Part shown: in pieces, positions 36,082-44,401 of the stretch
Numbering within the stretch: position 1 is the first letter of the stretch
Layout of the letters: each line of letters starts with the position of its first letter
Assembly: GCF_000384315.1 (NCBI RefSeq)
Contig: NZ_ARVW01000001.1
Location: 4,154,157 to 4,218,156, forward strand
Direction: 5' to 3'
From: Amycolatopsis nigrescens CSC17Ta-90
GTDB lineage: Bacteria; Actinomycetota; Actinomycetes; Mycobacteriales; Pseudonocardiaceae
Length of the DNA stretch: 64,000 nt
The notes under the pieces: generated by a model
Told to the model about the DNA's origin: nothing
Database searches by the model: none
The model's input: only the letters and a program-made list of their open reading frames with translations
Program-made: the position numbers and the translations under genes

Positions 36082-36978
36082 ATGGTTGCTGCCGACCCCT
36101 CCGCCCCGGCCCCCGAAACCCGCCCCTTCGCCACCGCTCTCAGTGGCTACAACCGAAACCAGGTCGACGAGCGTCTTACCCGCTTGTCCAGCGAACTCAA
36201 GGACGCGACCCAGGCTCGCGACGAGGCCACCTCGGCGGTCTCGGACCTGTCCAAGGCACTGAGCTACTCCCAGCAGGAGCTGACCGAGGCCAAAGCGAGC
36301 CTGGCCAGAATCGCCACCGATCCGGCCGGTGCCACCGCGATCACCGAGCGTGTGCGCACCATGCTCGGTCTCGCCGAGGAAGAAATCGCCGACCTGCGCG
36401 CCAAGGCCGAGGAAGACGCGGCCAACACCAGGGCCGCCGCCGATCGCCTTTCGGTGAAGCAGCAGGCGGAACACGACCAGCGCCTCGCCGAGCTGAACCA
36501 GCGGCGCGAGGAGCTCGAAGCCGAATACCAGGAACTGCGCAAGAAACTCGCCGAAGAGCACGAGCAGCAGTTGGTGCAGGCGCGCGCCGAAATCGAGACC
36601 CGCGCCAAGGAAGCCCAGCAGGAGCGCGAAAAGTTGGACGCGGAAGCGGCAAAGCGGCGCGAGGCGGCGGACCAGCAGGCCGAGCAGACGCGGGCCGCGA
36701 AGCAGGCCGAGGCCGAGCGCACCGCGACCGAGCAGCTGTCGGCCGCCAAGGAGAAGTCCGAAAAACTGCTCGCCGAGGCGGAAAGCCGGCACAGCGAAGC
36801 CGAGCGGGAGCGCACGCAGGCGCTCGAACTGCGGCAGAACGTGGCCGACCGGCTGACCGCGACCAACAGCGCGGTGCAGGCGGCGCTCAAGGCCCTTTCG
36901 CCGGACGCCGAAGAAACCCCGCCGAAGGCCGACCCGGCGAAGAACGACACCGAGAAGAAGAAAGCCGTCCCCGCCTAA
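36082..36978 (+). CDS. DivIVA-like coiled-coil protein
   Basis: A 298-residue, charged cytoplasmic protein. Residues ~14-40 (RPFATALSGYNRNQVDERLTRLS) resemble the DivIVA N-terminal membrane-binding motif, and about residues 35-270 are predicted coiled coil rich in Glu, Ala, Lys and Arg. It ends in an acidic and lysine-rich tail. DivIVA relatives mark curved membrane and cell poles in actinobacteria. This is a relative, not the essential Wag31 of the dcw cluster. It is followed by a palindrome shared with the convergent gene. Confidence 0.75.
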   Translation: MVAADPSAPAPETRPFATALSGYNRNQVDERLTRLSSELKDATQARDEATSAVSDLSKALSYSQQELTEAKASLARIATDPAGATAITERVRTMLGLAEEEIADLRAKAEEDAANTRAAADRLSVKQQAEHDQRLAELNQRREELEAEYQELRKKLAEEHEQQLVQARAEIETRAKEAQQEREKLDAEAAKRREAADQQAEQTRAAKQAEAERTATEQLSAAKEKSEKLLAEAESRHSEAERERTQALELRQNVADRLTATNSAVQAALKALSPDAEETPPKADPAKNDTEKKKAVPA

Positions 36979-36994
36979 TCGCCGTCTCACCGAG

Positions 36995-37049
36995 CGAGCC
37001 CAACGTGACGTTTGGCCAATAGAACACACCAAACGTCACATTGGGCTCG
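36995..37049. repeat. CCCAACGTGACGTTTGG-family palindrome, copy 1
   Basis: Arms 36995-37015 and 37029-37049 are 21-bp inverted repeats with one G/A difference and a 13-base loop. The arm starts CGAGCCCAACGTGACGTTTG. A second copy is at 60687-60737. It lies between convergent genes and probably ends transcription from both sides. Confidence 0.88.
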
Positions 37050-37060
37050 TACGGACGCGC

Positions 37061-38503
37061 CTAACCGATCGCGGTGGTGAACAGCTCCTCGTCGATCCAG
37101 TCGCGGTCGTGCAGGCCGGTGCAGAAACGGCGGTAGGACGCGTTCAGCGCCTCCTGCTCACCGGGGTCGGGCTCGACCAGGGTGCCGGTTCCGGCCAGTG
37201 CGGAACCGGCCTCGGTCAGCCCGCCCGGCAGCAGTGCGGCCGCGGCCAGAAGTGCCGCGCCGTAACCGGTTTCCGCGTGTGGCGAGCAGCGCAGCGCGAG
37301 CCCGGTGCTGCTCGCCCGAATCTGCGTCCACAGTGGACTCTTGCTGCCGCCGCCCGCGGCGAACAGCGGGCCGCGCACCTCGACCCCGAGCCGGCGCAGG
37401 TGATCCAGCGCCAGCCGTTCCACGAACGCGACCCCTTCCAAGCGGGCGCGGTGCAGCTCGACCTCGTCCGCCGGGGTGCCGTCCAGGAAACCGGTGGCGG
37501 CCTGGCTGGTGAACGGGAACCGCTCGCCGGAGCGGGCCAGCGGGTAGGTCACGATCCCGGCCGGGCCGCGCTCGGCCGCGGCGGCATCGAGCGCGACCAG
37601 TCCAGGCGTGCCGGCCACCGCCTCGCCGCCGGTGTTGGACGCGCCGCCGGGTAGCCACCAGCCGTCCGGATGCCGGTGGCTGTACATCGCGCCGCTCGGG
37701 TCCGGCACCAGTTCACTGGTCACGCCCTTGAGCACGTAGGTGGTGCCGAGGATGCCGACGAACTGGCCAGGCGCCATCGCGCCGGAGGCAAGCTGGCCGG
37801 CGCAGCCGTCGGTCATCCCCGCCACCACCAGGCAGCCGGAGGGCAGCCCGGCGACCGGCCTTGCCACCTCGCCCAGCACGGTGGCCGGCGTGACCACCGG
37901 CGGCAGCCAGCTTTCCGGCACGCCGAAGGCCTCGAACACCTCCCACGGCCAGCTCCCGGTCAGCGGGTCGTAGCCGCTTTTCAGCGCGTGCGAAGAGTCG
38001 GTGGCGACCGGGCCGCCGGTCAGGTGCGCGCAGATCAGGTCCGGGGTGTGCCGGATGCCGGTCGCGTCCGGCCGGGCTTCGCGCAGCCAGGCGATCCGGC
38101 CGAGCGCCGCGGTCGGGGACACCGTCATGCCCAGCGCCCGCCAGCGGCCGGCAGCCAGTTCGGCCGCTTTCGCGTTGTACGGGGCGCCTCGCCGGTCGTC
38201 GTACATCAGTGCCGGCCCCACCGGTTCGCCCGCGGGGCCGACCGCCACGATGGTGCCGGAGGTCGCCGCCACGGCCACCGCCCGCACTTCCGCGCCGCGG
38301 CCGGGCAGCTCGGCGGTGACCCGGCGCAGCACCGACTCCACCGCCGGCCACCAGGCGCCGGCGTCCTGCTCGCTGTGCCCGTCCGGCGAGCGGACCGGCG
38401 CGGGCAGCGGTGCCGCGGCGGTGGCGAGCACCGCGGCGCCGTCCACCGCGAGGGCTCGCACCCCCGCGGTGGCGACGTCGACACCGATGGTCACTCGGCT
38501 CAT
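37061..38503 (-). CDS. FGGY-family carbohydrate kinase (first copy)
   Basis: A 480-residue sugar kinase of the xylulokinase/LsrK-type FGGY family. It starts VTIGVDVATAGVRALAVDG (phosphate 1 loop) and has DGHSEQDAGAWW, AVAATSGTIVAV, the GGASNTGGEAVAG and LFAAGGGSKSPLWTQI ATP-site loops. The start ATG overlaps the MFS stop by four bases, so import and phosphorylation of one polyol or sugar are coupled. The exact substrate is not visible. It ends the leftward arm of the catabolic divergon. Confidence 0.88.
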   Translation of the reverse strand: MSRVTIGVDVATAGVRALAVDGAAVLATAAAPLPAPVRSPDGHSEQDAGAWWPAVESVLRRVTAELPGRGAEVRAVAVAATSGTIVAVGPAGEPVGPALMYDDRRGAPYNAKAAELAAGRWRALGMTVSPTAALGRIAWLREARPDATGIRHTPDLICAHLTGGPVATDSSHALKSGYDPLTGSWPWEVFEAFGVPESWLPPVVTPATVLGEVARPVAGLPSGCLVVAGMTDGCAGQLASGAMAPGQFVGILGTTYVLKGVTSELVPDPSGAMYSHRHPDGWWLPGGASNTGGEAVAGTPGLVALDAAAAERGPAGIVTYPLARSGERFPFTSQAATGFLDGTPADEVELHRARLEGVAFVERLALDHLRRLGVEVRGPLFAAGGGSKSPLWTQIRASSTGLALRCSPHAETGYGAALLAAAALLPGGLTEAGSALAGTGTLVEPDPGEQEALNASYRRFCTGLHDRDWIDEELFTTAIG

Positions 38504-39867
38504 GTAGAGGCGACCTTCTCTCCCAGTTGCTGCAGGTTCGCGTCGTTCCGGAGCGCTTCCTCGGTACTTTCCGGCAGCTTGAGGAACCGCACCAGCACGG
38601 CGGCCACCAGGTACAGCGCGGCGAAGATGATGACCACCCCGGCCGCGCCGGCCGGCCCGAGGAACAGGCTGACGATGGCCGGCCCGACGAAGGCGGCCGC
38701 CCCCGCGCCGAGGTTGAGCAGGGCCATCGCGCCGCCCTTGTTCTCCGGGGCCAGCGAGGGCAGCAGTGCCGAGATCGGCACGAACCCGGCCAGCGTGGCG
38801 CCGTACAGCGCGCCCACGATCAGCGCCAGCCAGTAGTACTCCGCGCCCATCGCCAGCGGCACGAAGTACAGCAGCAGAATGGAGATCGCACAGCCGATCG
38901 CGCCGAACCAGAAGATGGTGGTCCGCCAGCCGATCTTGTCGCTGAGCACGCCGAAGATCAGGTTGAAGAAGATGTTGGTGCCGTAGATGACCGACACCAG
39001 CAGCAGCCATTTGCTCTCGCCAAACCCGATCTGGCTGATGAAGATGGTCGGGAAGAACACCAGCATGCCGAACTCCGGCGCGGTGTTGATCACGCGCACC
39101 AGCATGCCGAGGCCGACCCGCGGGTTCTTCCACGCGATGGACACACTGGACACCAGGCTCTGCACCGGTTTCACATCTCGTGGCGCGAGCCGCTCGTAGC
39201 CGGTGCGTTCACGCACGCCGAGCAGGCAGACCAAGCCGCCGAGGGCGAGCACGCCGACGGACAGCCAGAGGGTGCCGTAGTGCCCCATGATCGGGTTGGT
39301 GAAGCTGGCCACCAGCGCGCCGAGGGTGGGCAGGCCGCCGGTGAAGGCGAAGTAGAACCAGCCCACCGCCGCGCCGAGCCTGGCGATCGGCGCGACCGCG
39401 GTGATCCAGACCAGGAAGCCGAACGCGAACATCGGATAGCCGAACCCGCGCAGACCGTAGAACACGATCATCAGCGGGTAGTTCTCGCCGGTCACCGCGA
39501 TCGCCAGGAACAGCACGTCGAAGACCAGCCAGATGGCGAGTCCGACGAACATCACCCGGCGCGGGCCCCACAGTTCGGACAGCGCACCGGAAAGCCAGGA
39601 CGCCAGCATCACCGCGACCCCGTAGACCGTGATCACGTACGACGCCTTGATGTCGTCGCCCGCGCCGTGGTCGGCCATGAACGGCGCGATGAAGCCGGAC
39701 TCCACCCCGTCGCCGATCATGAACAGCAGCAAGCCCACATAACCGAGGAACAGCGGGGCCGGCAGCCCCCATCTGGTCAGCAGCCTGGCGAACGAGCCGG
39801 ACGGTCCGGATGGTGCCGCCGGGCCGGACGGTGGCTGGGACAACGGCGGTGTTGTCGACTGGCTCAT
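38500..39867 (-). CDS. MFS permease, RbtT/DalT-type polyol transporter
   Basis: A 455-residue, 12-helix permease. It belongs to the RbtT/DalT/CsbX group of polyol transporters, seen in LLLFMIGDGVESGFIAPFM, YVITVYGVAVMLASWLSGALSELWGPRRVMF and FGYPMFAFGFLVWI. A GGAGG Shine-Dalgarno fixes the start at ATG 39865-39867. It lies between the DeoR regulator and the FGGY kinase it overlaps. Ribitol, arabitol or a tetritol are reasonable substrates; the sequence does not decide. Confidence 0.87.
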   Translation of the reverse strand: MSQSTTPPLSQPPSGPAAPSGPSGSFARLLTRWGLPAPLFLGYVGLLLFMIGDGVESGFIAPFMADHGAGDDIKASYVITVYGVAVMLASWLSGALSELWGPRRVMFVGLAIWLVFDVLFLAIAVTGENYPLMIVFYGLRGFGYPMFAFGFLVWITAVAPIARLGAAVGWFYFAFTGGLPTLGALVASFTNPIMGHYGTLWLSVGVLALGGLVCLLGVRERTGYERLAPRDVKPVQSLVSSVSIAWKNPRVGLGMLVRVINTAPEFGMLVFFPTIFISQIGFGESKWLLLVSVIYGTNIFFNLIFGVLSDKIGWRTTIFWFGAIGCAISILLLYFVPLAMGAEYYWLALIVGALYGATLAGFVPISALLPSLAPENKGGAMALLNLGAGAAAFVGPAIVSLFLGPAGAAGVVIIFAALYLVAAVLVRFLKLPESTEEALRNDANLQQLGEKVAST

Positions 39868-39907
39868 GCGCGCCTCCATGACGAGAAACTCGAATTATCA
39901 TGAGCCG

Positions 39908-39920
39908 TGTTAACTTCACG
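39908..39920. promoter_or_regulatory. Degenerate copy of the DeoR-type operator before the MFS gene
   Basis: TGTTAACTTCACG shares its first nine bases with the perfect palindrome at 41441-41453 and lies 41 bases upstream of the polyol permease start. Confidence 0.45.
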
Positions 39921-39949
39921 CGCAAGATGTGAGCCGCAGATTTTTTGGG

Positions 39950-40744
39950 TTAGGTCCCGGCCACCTCGACCGTGATCCGGCTGCGCAGCTCCTCCACCAG
40001 CGGGCCGGGCACCTGAGCGTCCACGATCAGCCGGTCGTAGCCGTCCAGCGGGGCCAGCCGGTGCAGTGCGGCGCGGGGCATCTTGCTGGCGTCCATCAAC
40101 AGCACCTTGTGCTGCGCGCCGGCCAGCATCGCGCGCTTGACCATCACGATCTCCGGCTCCTGGTGGTACGTCATCTCGGCGGTCATCGCCGAGGTGGAGA
40201 CGAAGGTGACGTCCACCGTCAGCCGTTCGACCGCCTCCAGGCAGCCCATCCCGAGGAAGGAGTCGTGGGTGGCCGAGTAGTCCCCGCCGATGCAGATCAG
40301 CCGCAGGTCGTGCACGCCCTTGAGGGCCTCGATGGTGCGCAGGTAGTTGGTCGCCACGGTCAGCGGGGTGACCTCGTGCAGCAGCTTGGCCAGCGCCAGC
40401 GCGCTGGTCGAGTCGTCGAGCAGGATGGACATGCCCGGCTCGACGTGCGTCAGCGCCTGCCGCGCGATCGCCGCCTTCTCCTCGGCGTGCGCGTTCAGCC
40501 GGTACGCCGCGTTGCTTTCGAACACCGTCGAGGGTTGCGCGGAAACCCCGCCGCGGTACTTGCGCAGCAGTCCGCGGCGCGAAAGTTCCTCGATGTCGCG
40601 GTGCACGGTCATATGGCTGACCCCGGACAGTTCGACCAGGTCGGCGATCGAGGCCCGGCCCTGCTTGATCACGAAGTCGCTGATCCGCTGCTGCCGGATG
40701 TTACGAGAACGGGCGCTGCCGCCGCTCGGGGTATCACCGCTCAT
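39950..40744 (-). CDS. DeoR/GlpR-family transcriptional regulator
   Basis: A 264-residue repressor. The N-terminal winged helix is RQQRISDFVIKQGRASIADLVELSGVSHMTVHRDIEELSRRGLLRKYRGGV, and the sugar-phosphate-binding domain carries ILLDDSTSALALAKLL and the LMDASKM segment. It ought to repress the surrounding genes until a phosphorylated intermediate appears. ATG 40744 or 40762 could be the start. A TGTTAACTT-type palindrome lies between the two arms of the cluster. Confidence 0.9.
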   Translation of the reverse strand: MSGDTPSGGSARSRNIRQQRISDFVIKQGRASIADLVELSGVSHMTVHRDIEELSRRGLLRKYRGGVSAQPSTVFESNAAYRLNAHAEEKAAIARQALTHVEPGMSILLDDSTSALALAKLLHEVTPLTVATNYLRTIEALKGVHDLRLICIGGDYSATHDSFLGMGCLEAVERLTVDVTFVSTSAMTAEMTYHQEPEIVMVKRAMLAGAQHKVLLMDASKMPRAALHRLAPLDGYDRLIVDAQVPGPLVEELRSRITVEVAGT

Positions 40745-40777
40745 GTGTCCAGCATTCCGCATGCCGTGCCGGCCCGC

Positions 40778-41398
40778 TCAGGTCGTCGGCTGGTTGAACC
40801 GCAGCAGGGCGGTGCGCTCGCCGTCGATCCCGATCTCGGTCAGCGCGGCGTTGCGGACCCGCGGGAACACCGTCCGGTAGGTGTGCAGCGGGATGCCGAG
40901 CAGCCGGCACAGGGTCAGCCGGAACAGCGTGTTGTGTGCGACCACCAGCACCAGCTCGCCGTTCGCGCGGGCGGCGATCGAGCGCAGCGCCGCCACCCCG
41001 CGGTCGGCGGCCTGGTCGGTGGGCTCCGCGCCGGGGAAGGCGCCGGCCACCGGGTCGGCGAGGAAGGCGTCCACTGCTTCGGGGTCGGTGCGCCGCAGCT
41101 CGTCGAGGGTCTTGCCTTCGGCGATGCCGAAGTGCACCTCGTGCAGTTCGTCCACGATCTCGGCGGTGAGCCGCAGCGCTTTGGCCGCGGGGTCGGCCGT
41201 GCGCACCGCCCGGTCCTGCGGTGAGCAGTACAGCGCGGACGGCCGCTGCTCCGCGGGCAGCGCGGCCAGGTAGCTGGCCAGCCCTTCCGCCTGCTCGGTT
41301 CCGTGCGAGGTCAGCGCCACCTCGCTGGTGCCGGCGTACCGGTTTTCGGCGTGCCATTCGGTCTGCCCGTGGCGGGCCAGCAACAGGCGGGTCTGCAT
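40778..41398 (-). CDS. Histidine phosphatase family protein
   Basis: A 206-residue phosphoglycerate-mutase-like phosphatase. The phosphohistidine motif is LLLARHGQTEWHAENRYAG at the N-terminus, with the second histidine in VVAHNTLFRL near residue 155. A GGAG lies upstream of ATG 41398. Such enzymes dephosphorylate small sugar phosphates. It opens the leftward operon and faces the HAD phosphatase across the operator region, so two phosphatases flank the control site. Confidence 0.88.
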   Translation of the reverse strand: MQTRLLLARHGQTEWHAENRYAGTSEVALTSHGTEQAEGLASYLAALPAEQRPSALYCSPQDRAVRTADPAAKALRLTAEIVDELHEVHFGIAEGKTLDELRRTDPEAVDAFLADPVAGAFPGAEPTDQAADRGVAALRSIAARANGELVLVVAHNTLFRLTLCRLLGIPLHTYRTVFPRVRNAALTEIGIDGERTALLRFNQPTT

Positions 41399-41440
41399 AA
41401 CGGCTACTCCGAACTCGGCGGTGACAAATAGCGGACTCGG

Positions 41441-41453
41441 TGTTAACTTAACA
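41441..41453. promoter_or_regulatory. Operator-like palindrome in the catabolic divergon
   Basis: TGTTAACTTAACA is a perfect palindrome with 6-bp arms, placed in the 79-base gap between the two divergent operons. A related site is before the MFS gene at 39908. Both are best explained as DeoR-regulator binding sites. Confidence 0.6.
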
Positions 41454-41477
41454 TCATCGATGTGAAAGGGGATCTAG

Positions 41478-42164
41478 ATGACGCTCGCCGCGGTCGTGTT
41501 CGACCTGGACGGTGTTCTCGTCGAGAGCGAACACCTCTGGGAGGAGAACTGGGTCGCTTACGCGGCCAGGCACCAGGTCGAGTGGACGGCTGCGGACACC
41601 GCGACCGTGCAGGGCATGAGCGCCCCGGAGTGGGCGGCCTACCTCGCCGAGCGCAGCGGCACCGACGAAACCGTAGAGCAGGTGGAACGAGCCGTGGTGG
41701 ACGGGATGATCTCGGCCATCGAGGGCGGTGAGGCACCGCTGCTGCCCGGCGCGGGCGCCATGGTGCGCGAGGTGAGCGCCGTGGTGCCGGTCGCGCTGGC
41801 ATCGTCGGCCGCCCGCCGGGTGATCGACGCCGTGCTCGCCACGCACGACCTCACCGGCGAGTTCACCGCGACGGTGTCCAGCGCCGAGGTGCCGCGCGGC
41901 AAGCCGAACCCGGACGTCTACCTGGAGGCCGCGGCCAGGCTCGGCCACCGCGGCGAGGACTGCCTCGGCGTGGAGGACTCCAGCAACGGCATCCGCGCGG
42001 CCGCGGCCGCCGGGCTGACCGTGATCGCGCTGCCGAACCCGACCTACCCGCCGAAGCCGGACGCACTGGCGCTGGCCAGCGCGGTGGCCGAGGACAACGA
42101 CGAAGTGCGCCGGCAGCTGCTAGCCTACCTGGCGGGTGAGCCCGTCGCCGAGGTGACCTCATGA
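41478..42164 (+). CDS. HAD-superfamily phosphatase (subfamily IA)
   Basis: A 228-residue HAD hydrolase. Motif I is FDLDGVLVESE (Asp9 nucleophile, Asp11), motif II lies in ALASSAAR, motif III is the lysine of GKPNPDVY, and motif IV is GVEDSSNGI. It resembles beta-phosphoglucomutase and sugar-phosphate phosphatases. AAAGGGG lies upstream of the ATG. It opens the rightward operon and its ATGA end overlaps the DhaK start, so the two are translationally coupled. Confidence 0.9.
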   Translation: MTLAAVVFDLDGVLVESEHLWEENWVAYAARHQVEWTAADTATVQGMSAPEWAAYLAERSGTDETVEQVERAVVDGMISAIEGGEAPLLPGAGAMVREVSAVVPVALASSAARRVIDAVLATHDLTGEFTATVSSAEVPRGKPNPDVYLEAAARLGHRGEDCLGVEDSSNGIRAAAAAGLTVIALPNPTYPPKPDALALASAVAEDNDEVRRQLLAYLAGEPVAEVTS

Positions 42165-43870
42165 CCACTTTGGGCAGGCCGGAGACGTTCAAACGCGACT
42201 GGGTCGACGGTTTCGTCACCGCATACGGCCGGACCGTGCGCAAGGTGCCCGACGCCTACGGGGTGCTCGGCCGTCAGGTCCCGTCGGACGGCAAGGTCGC
42301 GGTGATCATCGGCGGCGGCTGCGGGCACTACCCGGCCTTCGCCGGGCTGGTCGGCCCCGGCCTCGCCGCCGGCGCGGTGGTGGGCGACGTGTTCACCAGC
42401 CCGAGCGCCGAGCAGGTCTACCGCACCGCGCGGGCCGCCGACGGCGGCGCCGGCGTGCTCTTCGGCTACGGCAACTACCAGGGCGACGTGCTGCATTTCG
42501 GGCTTGCCGCCCGCCGGCTCGCGGCGGAGGGCATCGAGAGCCGCACCATCCTGGTCACCGACGACATCGCCAGCGGGCCGGCGGAGGAGCCGTCGCGGCG
42601 GCGCGGGGTGGCCGGTGACTTCCTGGTCTTCAAGATCGCCGGTGCGGCCGCGGAACGCGGCGACGACCTGGCCGCGGTGCACGCCGCCGCGGTGCAGGCG
42701 AACGCGAACACCAGGACCTTCGGGGTGGCCTTCGGCGGCTGCACCCTGCCCGGCGCGGCAGAACCGCTGTTCACCGTGGCGGAGAACCGGATGGAACTCG
42801 GCCTCGGCATCCACGGCGAGCCGGGGGTGCGCACGGTGGACCGGCTCAGCGCCACCGAGCTCGCCGACGAGCTGGTGGACGGCCTGCTGCCCGAGCTGCC
42901 CGCCGGTGACGGCCGGGTGGTGGTGCTGCTGAACGGCCTCGGCCGCACCAAGTACGAGGAAATGTTCGTCACCTACACCCGGGTGCACGAGCGGCTCGCC
43001 GCGGCCGGGCTGAGCCCGCTGCACACCGAGGTCGGTGAGTTCGTCACCTCGCTGGACATGGCCGGGGTCTCGCTTTCCGTGCTGGTGCTGGACGACGAGC
43101 TGGCCGAGCTGTACGCCGCGCCGTGCGACACCCCCGGCTACCGCAGTACCGGCGCGGTACTGGAGCAGGTACCCCTTGAGTCTACTGTGGACCGTTCGCT
43201 GGCGCGCCCGGAAGGCAAGGCGGGCAACGGAATCGTGGACAGGGTGCTGACTGCCGCGTTGGAGAGCATCGAGCGGAACGAGGCCGAGCTCGGCAGGCTG
43301 GACGCGGTCGCCGCGGACGGCGACCACGGGCTCGGCATGACCCGCGGCATGCGCGCCGCGCTGGCCGCGGCCAGGACCGCGGAGGACGACGGCGAACCGG
43401 TCTCCGGGGCGCTGCTCGCCGCCGGTACCGCCCTGGCCGACGCGGCGGGCGGCGCCTCCGGCGCGCTCTACGGGGTGCTGCTCGCGGAGACGGGCGCGGG
43501 CCTGACCGGGCTGGCGCCGGCGGAGATCGACCTGGCGGCGCTCAGCCGGGGAGTGGACGCGGCCGTGCTGGCCTTCGTCGAGCTCGGCCGGGCGCGGCCG
43601 GGGGAAAAGACCATGCTCGACGCGATCGAGCCGTTCCGGGTGGCACTGCGCGAGCAGGCCGAAGCCGGTGCGGGCGTCGCCGACGGCTGGCACAAGGCGG
43701 CCCAGTGCGCGGCCACGGCCGCCGAGCGGACCGCGGACCTGGTGCCCGCCAAGGGCAGGGCGGCCAGGCTGGCCGAACGGAGCAGGGGGCACGCCGATCC
43801 GGGAGCGACGTCGTTCGCGCTCATCGTCACCGCCATCGGCGCGGCACTGAACAGGAAGGACGACCGGTAG
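42161..43870 (+). CDS. Dihydroxyacetone-kinase family kinase, DhaK-DhaL fusion
   Basis: A 569-residue ATP-dependent single-chain kinase. In the DhaK half the key residues fall at the E. coli numbers: His56 (GGGCGHYPAF), Asp109 (NYQGDV) and His218 (GIHGEPG), the last forming the covalent bond to the ketone. The DhaL half starts near residue 350 and has DGDHGLGMTRGM for Mg-ATP. The substrate loop GCGHYPAF differs from GSGHEPAH of true dihydroxyacetone kinases. With RpiB directly after it, a D- or L-erythrulose kinase as in the M. smegmatis tetritol pathways is more likely than dihydroxyacetone kinase (inference). Confidence 0.88.
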   Translation: MTTLGRPETFKRDWVDGFVTAYGRTVRKVPDAYGVLGRQVPSDGKVAVIIGGGCGHYPAFAGLVGPGLAAGAVVGDVFTSPSAEQVYRTARAADGGAGVLFGYGNYQGDVLHFGLAARRLAAEGIESRTILVTDDIASGPAEEPSRRRGVAGDFLVFKIAGAAAERGDDLAAVHAAAVQANANTRTFGVAFGGCTLPGAAEPLFTVAENRMELGLGIHGEPGVRTVDRLSATELADELVDGLLPELPAGDGRVVVLLNGLGRTKYEEMFVTYTRVHERLAAAGLSPLHTEVGEFVTSLDMAGVSLSVLVLDDELAELYAAPCDTPGYRSTGAVLEQVPLESTVDRSLARPEGKAGNGIVDRVLTAALESIERNEAELGRLDAVAADGDHGLGMTRGMRAALAAARTAEDDGEPVSGALLAAGTALADAAGGASGALYGVLLAETGAGLTGLAPAEIDLAALSRGVDAAVLAFVELGRARPGEKTMLDAIEPFRVALREQAEAGAGVADGWHKAAQCAATAAERTADLVPAKGRAARLAERSRGHADPGATSFALIVTAIGAALNRKDDR

Positions 43871-44334
43871 TGCGAATCGTGGTGGCGGCGGACAATGCCG
43901 GAGTGGAGCTGAAGAACCAGCTGCGGGACCTGCTGCTGGCGGACGAGCGGGTGCGCGAGGTGACCGATCTCGGCGTGCCGGACGACGGCGACGACCGGGC
44001 GTACCCGCTGCTCGGGCTCGCGGCCGCGGAGCGGATCGCGAGCGGGGACGCCGACCGCGGCGTGCTGGTCTGCGGCACCGGTATCGGGATGGCCATCTCC
44101 GCGAACAAGGTGGCCGGGGTGCGCGCGACCGTGGCGCACGACTCCTACTCGGCGGAGCGCTCGATCAAGTCCAACGACTGCCAGGTGATCACCTTCGGCG
44201 CGCGGGCGATCGGGCCGGAGCTGGCGAAGAAGATCGTCACCGAATGGGTCGGCTACACCTTCGACCCGTCCTCGCCCAGCGCCTCCAAGGTCGCCCACAT
44301 CACCGACTACGAACAGACCCACCTGGCGTCGTGA
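43870..44334 (+). CDS. RpiB-type sugar-phosphate isomerase
   Basis: A 154-residue RpiB/LacAB-family isomerase starting at GTG 43870, one base into the DhaK stop codon. The active-site cysteine is Cys68 in VLVCGTGIGMAISANK, with the family start VRIVVAADNAG. In M. smegmatis and Brucella erythritol/threitol pathways RpiB-like enzymes convert erythrulose-4-phosphate to erythrose-4-phosphate, and the tight link to the kinase fits that (inference). Its stop codon TGA (44332-44334) is inside a palindromic repeat. Confidence 0.88.
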   Translation: MRIVVAADNAGVELKNQLRDLLLADERVREVTDLGVPDDGDDRAYPLLGLAAAERIASGDADRGVLVCGTGIGMAISANKVAGVRATVAHDSYSAERSIKSNDCQVITFGARAIGPELAKKIVTEWVGYTFDPSSPSASKVAHITDYEQTHLAS

Positions 44335-44372
44335 GTGGAAAGTGTTGCTCCAGCAACATTTTCCACTCACGA
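44329..44372. repeat. TCGTGAGTG-family palindrome overlapping the rpiB-like stop
   Basis: A 21-bp inverted repeat (44329-44349 and 44352-44372) with a 2-base centre. It is identical to the copy at 14585-14628 except for one base that becomes a G-U pair in RNA. It contains the RpiB stop codon and separates it from the dehydrogenase gene of the same operon. Confidence 0.9.
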
Positions 44373-44401
44373 CCCGGGACCAGGTTCAGAGAGGAACCAG
44401 A

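Noticed and set aside
42125..43792. 555-residue open frame antisense to the DhaK gene
   Set aside because: Shadow of a well-supported kinase gene; product has no recognisable family.
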